Positions 6,487 to 7,136 of a stretch of DNA of 7,136 nt are shown here, in pieces. Position numbers and translations under genes: made by a program. The DNA is from CAKKQX01 sp046313915 (GTDB lineage: Bacteria; Pseudomonadota; Gammaproteobacteria; Burkholderiales; SG8-41): positions 1 through 7,136 of the forward strand of contig JBKBXX010000139.1 in the NCBI GenBank assembly GCA_046313915.1, written 5' to 3'. The first letter of the stretch is position 1. Every line of letters begins with the position of its first letter. Under the pieces are notes generated by a model that had not been told where the DNA came from, ran no database searches, and was given only the letters and a program-made list of their open reading frames with translations.

Positions 6487-6600
6487 TAAATATTGATTCA
6501 AAATCAACAATATATTGAAAACCGGAATGAACGCAGATCGTGATTTTTTGTCCGACCCATAAGGTTTTCGCGAATTTGTTCGTTACATAATATTGTTGCC
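6487..6600 (+). promoter_or_regulatory. AT-rich upstream region of the GAF-domain gene with overlapping inverted repeats
   Basis: This is an abrupt AT-rich stretch between GC-rich genes. It has a perfect dyad TTGATT-CAA-AATCAA (6493-6507) nested with a wider one, ATATTG (6490-6495) and CAATAT (6508-6513). ATATTG recurs at 6512-6517 and 6590-6595. CATAAT (6586-6591) is the best -10-like word, but no good -35 sits at the right distance. The region likely carries the promoter of the following gene and possibly a regulator site; start points are not resolvable by eye. The rest of the gap from the operon end to the next gene holds nothing else I can support as a gene. Confidence 0.4.
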
Positions 6601-6637
6601 CGACGGCATTTTTCATTTCCAGGACCCGATCTCCACA

Positions 6638-6685
6638 ATGCGAGGCCCGGCCGCCGGCTGGCGACCGGCCCGCGGACGCCCATGA
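6638..6685 (+). other. Possible 15-codon leader ORF overlapping the GAF gene start (ATGA)
   Basis: ATG at 6638 opens a 15-codon frame (MRGPAAGWRPARGRP) whose TGA stop overlaps the ATG at 6682 as ATGA, the classic arrangement for translational coupling. AGGA at 6621-6624 is upstream but 13 nt away, longer than usual. The peptide resembles no known leader and could be chance in GC-rich DNA. It is recorded because the GAF gene has no clear Shine-Dalgarno of its own. Confidence 0.15.
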
Positions 6686-7136
6686 AAGCGGCCGACATGG
6701 TCAAGCGGCAGAAGAACTATCAGAAACGCCTGAGCCGGGCGCGCCACGTGCTGGTGGAGTGCAATCACGCGCTGGTGCACGCGGCGAACGAGTCCGAACT
6801 GCTGCAGCAGATGTGCCGCATCGTGGTCGAGGGCGGTGGCTACTGCCGGTGCTGGGTCGCTCTGGCGGTCGAGGATGCCGAAAAATCGATCCAGGCGGCT
6901 GCCGCGGCCGGTTACGATGACGATCCGCCCCATGTGCAAGGCATGACCTGGGCGCAGGACGGCCGCGGCTACCAGGGCGCGGCGGGGCGGGTCATCGCGA
7001 GCGGCGAGCCTTACATCACGCGCGACATTTTGCATACCGAAACCGGCCGCAGGCGCGAACGCGCGCTCGCCCGCAACTATCAGTCCTCGGTCAGCCTGCC
7101 GTTGTTCGCCGAGGGGCGCTGCATCGGCGCGATTTC
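6682..7136 (+). CDS. GAF-domain signalling protein, 3' end beyond the window
   Basis: At least 151 residues are encoded before the window ends in mid-codon. After a basic N-terminal helix ('KRQKNYQKRLSRARHVL') the sequence is a GAF domain (about 33-151 and beyond), with 'LLQQMCRIVVEGGGYCRCWV', a 'MTWAQDGRGYQGAAGRVIASG' core given here as residues 88-108, 'PYITRDI' and 'YQSSVSLPLFAEGRCIGAI'. This subtype is common in bacterial sensory proteins, where it precedes PAS, histidine kinase or GGDEF/EAL domains. It usually binds a small ligand or cofactor, or dimerises. The output domain is outside the window, so function is open. The ATG at 6682 is the first standard start in a frame open from 6544; ATG at 6697 is the alternative. 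Neither has a strong Shine-Dalgarno. Same strand as the upstream kinase/regulator pair but 294 bases away and probably separately transcribed. Confidence 0.82.
   Translation, partial: MKAADMVKRQKNYQKRLSRARHVLVECNHALVHAANESELLQQMCRIVVEGGGYCRCWVALAVEDAEKSIQAAAAAGYDDDPPHVQGMTWAQDGRGYQGAAGRVIASGEPYITRDILHTETGRRRERALARNYQSSVSLPLFAEGRCIGAI

Noticed and set aside
5916..6518. 200-codon plus-strand frame overlapping the response regulator and running into the intergenic region
   Set aside because: It is out of frame with the receiver domain, has Arg/Gly-rich composition and no start signal; the receiver frame is clearly real.
6504..6704. 66-codon minus-strand frame in the gap before the GAF gene
   Set aside because: No ribosome binding site, no recognisable domain, and it overlaps the GAF gene start.

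Overview
The window is GC-rich throughout. Its codon use is strongly biased to G/C third positions, and its protein families (a Pat-like GNAT, an AcuC/class II-type histone deacetylase homologue, a Cache/multi-PAS histidine kinase and an Rcp1-like receiver) are typical of Pseudomonadota. My best guess is a betaproteobacterium. That is inference from protein flavour and composition only, because no rRNA or other marker gene is present. I see no tRNA, rRNA, insertion sequence, CRISPR array or phage gene.

The left part (about 1-1641) holds two divergent genes with opposite chemistries. On the minus strand is a stand-alone GNAT N-acetyltransferase resembling the acetyltransferase domain of protein lysine acetyltransferases (61-594). 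On the plus strand is a zinc-dependent histone-deacetylase-family enzyme with all catalytic residues in place (718-1641). The 123-base gap between them carries a perfect TATAAT box facing the GNAT gene, a weaker box facing the deacetylase gene, and a perfect 7-bp dyad with a 4-nt centre (647-664). The layout suggests a co-regulated pair that adds and removes acetyl groups, comparable in logic to the AcuA/AcuC pair of Bacillus.

The central part (1642-6387) is a two-component module. A 241-base non-coding leader contains an AT-rich promoter-like island and a GC-rich hairpin ending just before the start codon. It is followed by a 1336-residue membrane histidine kinase: TM, periplasmic double-Cache-like sensor, TM, six PAS domains, HisKA and HATPase_c. 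Forty-one bases later, with a good ribosome binding site, comes a 150-residue single-domain response regulator of the Rcp1 type. The two are very probably co-transcribed. The regulator has no output domain, so the signal must pass to another protein.

The right part (6388-7136) has a weak terminator candidate, an AT-rich stretch with overlapping inverted repeats, and the start of a gene whose product begins directly with a GAF domain. That gene runs off the window. It may be another signalling protein (kinase, GGDEF/EAL or similar) linked to the upstream pair, but its output domain is not visible.

Nothing here is clearly a new system. The observations most worth a second look are the divergent acetyltransferase/deacetylase pair with its palindromic control region, and the structured leader of the large kinase gene, which lacks a Shine-Dalgarno sequence.
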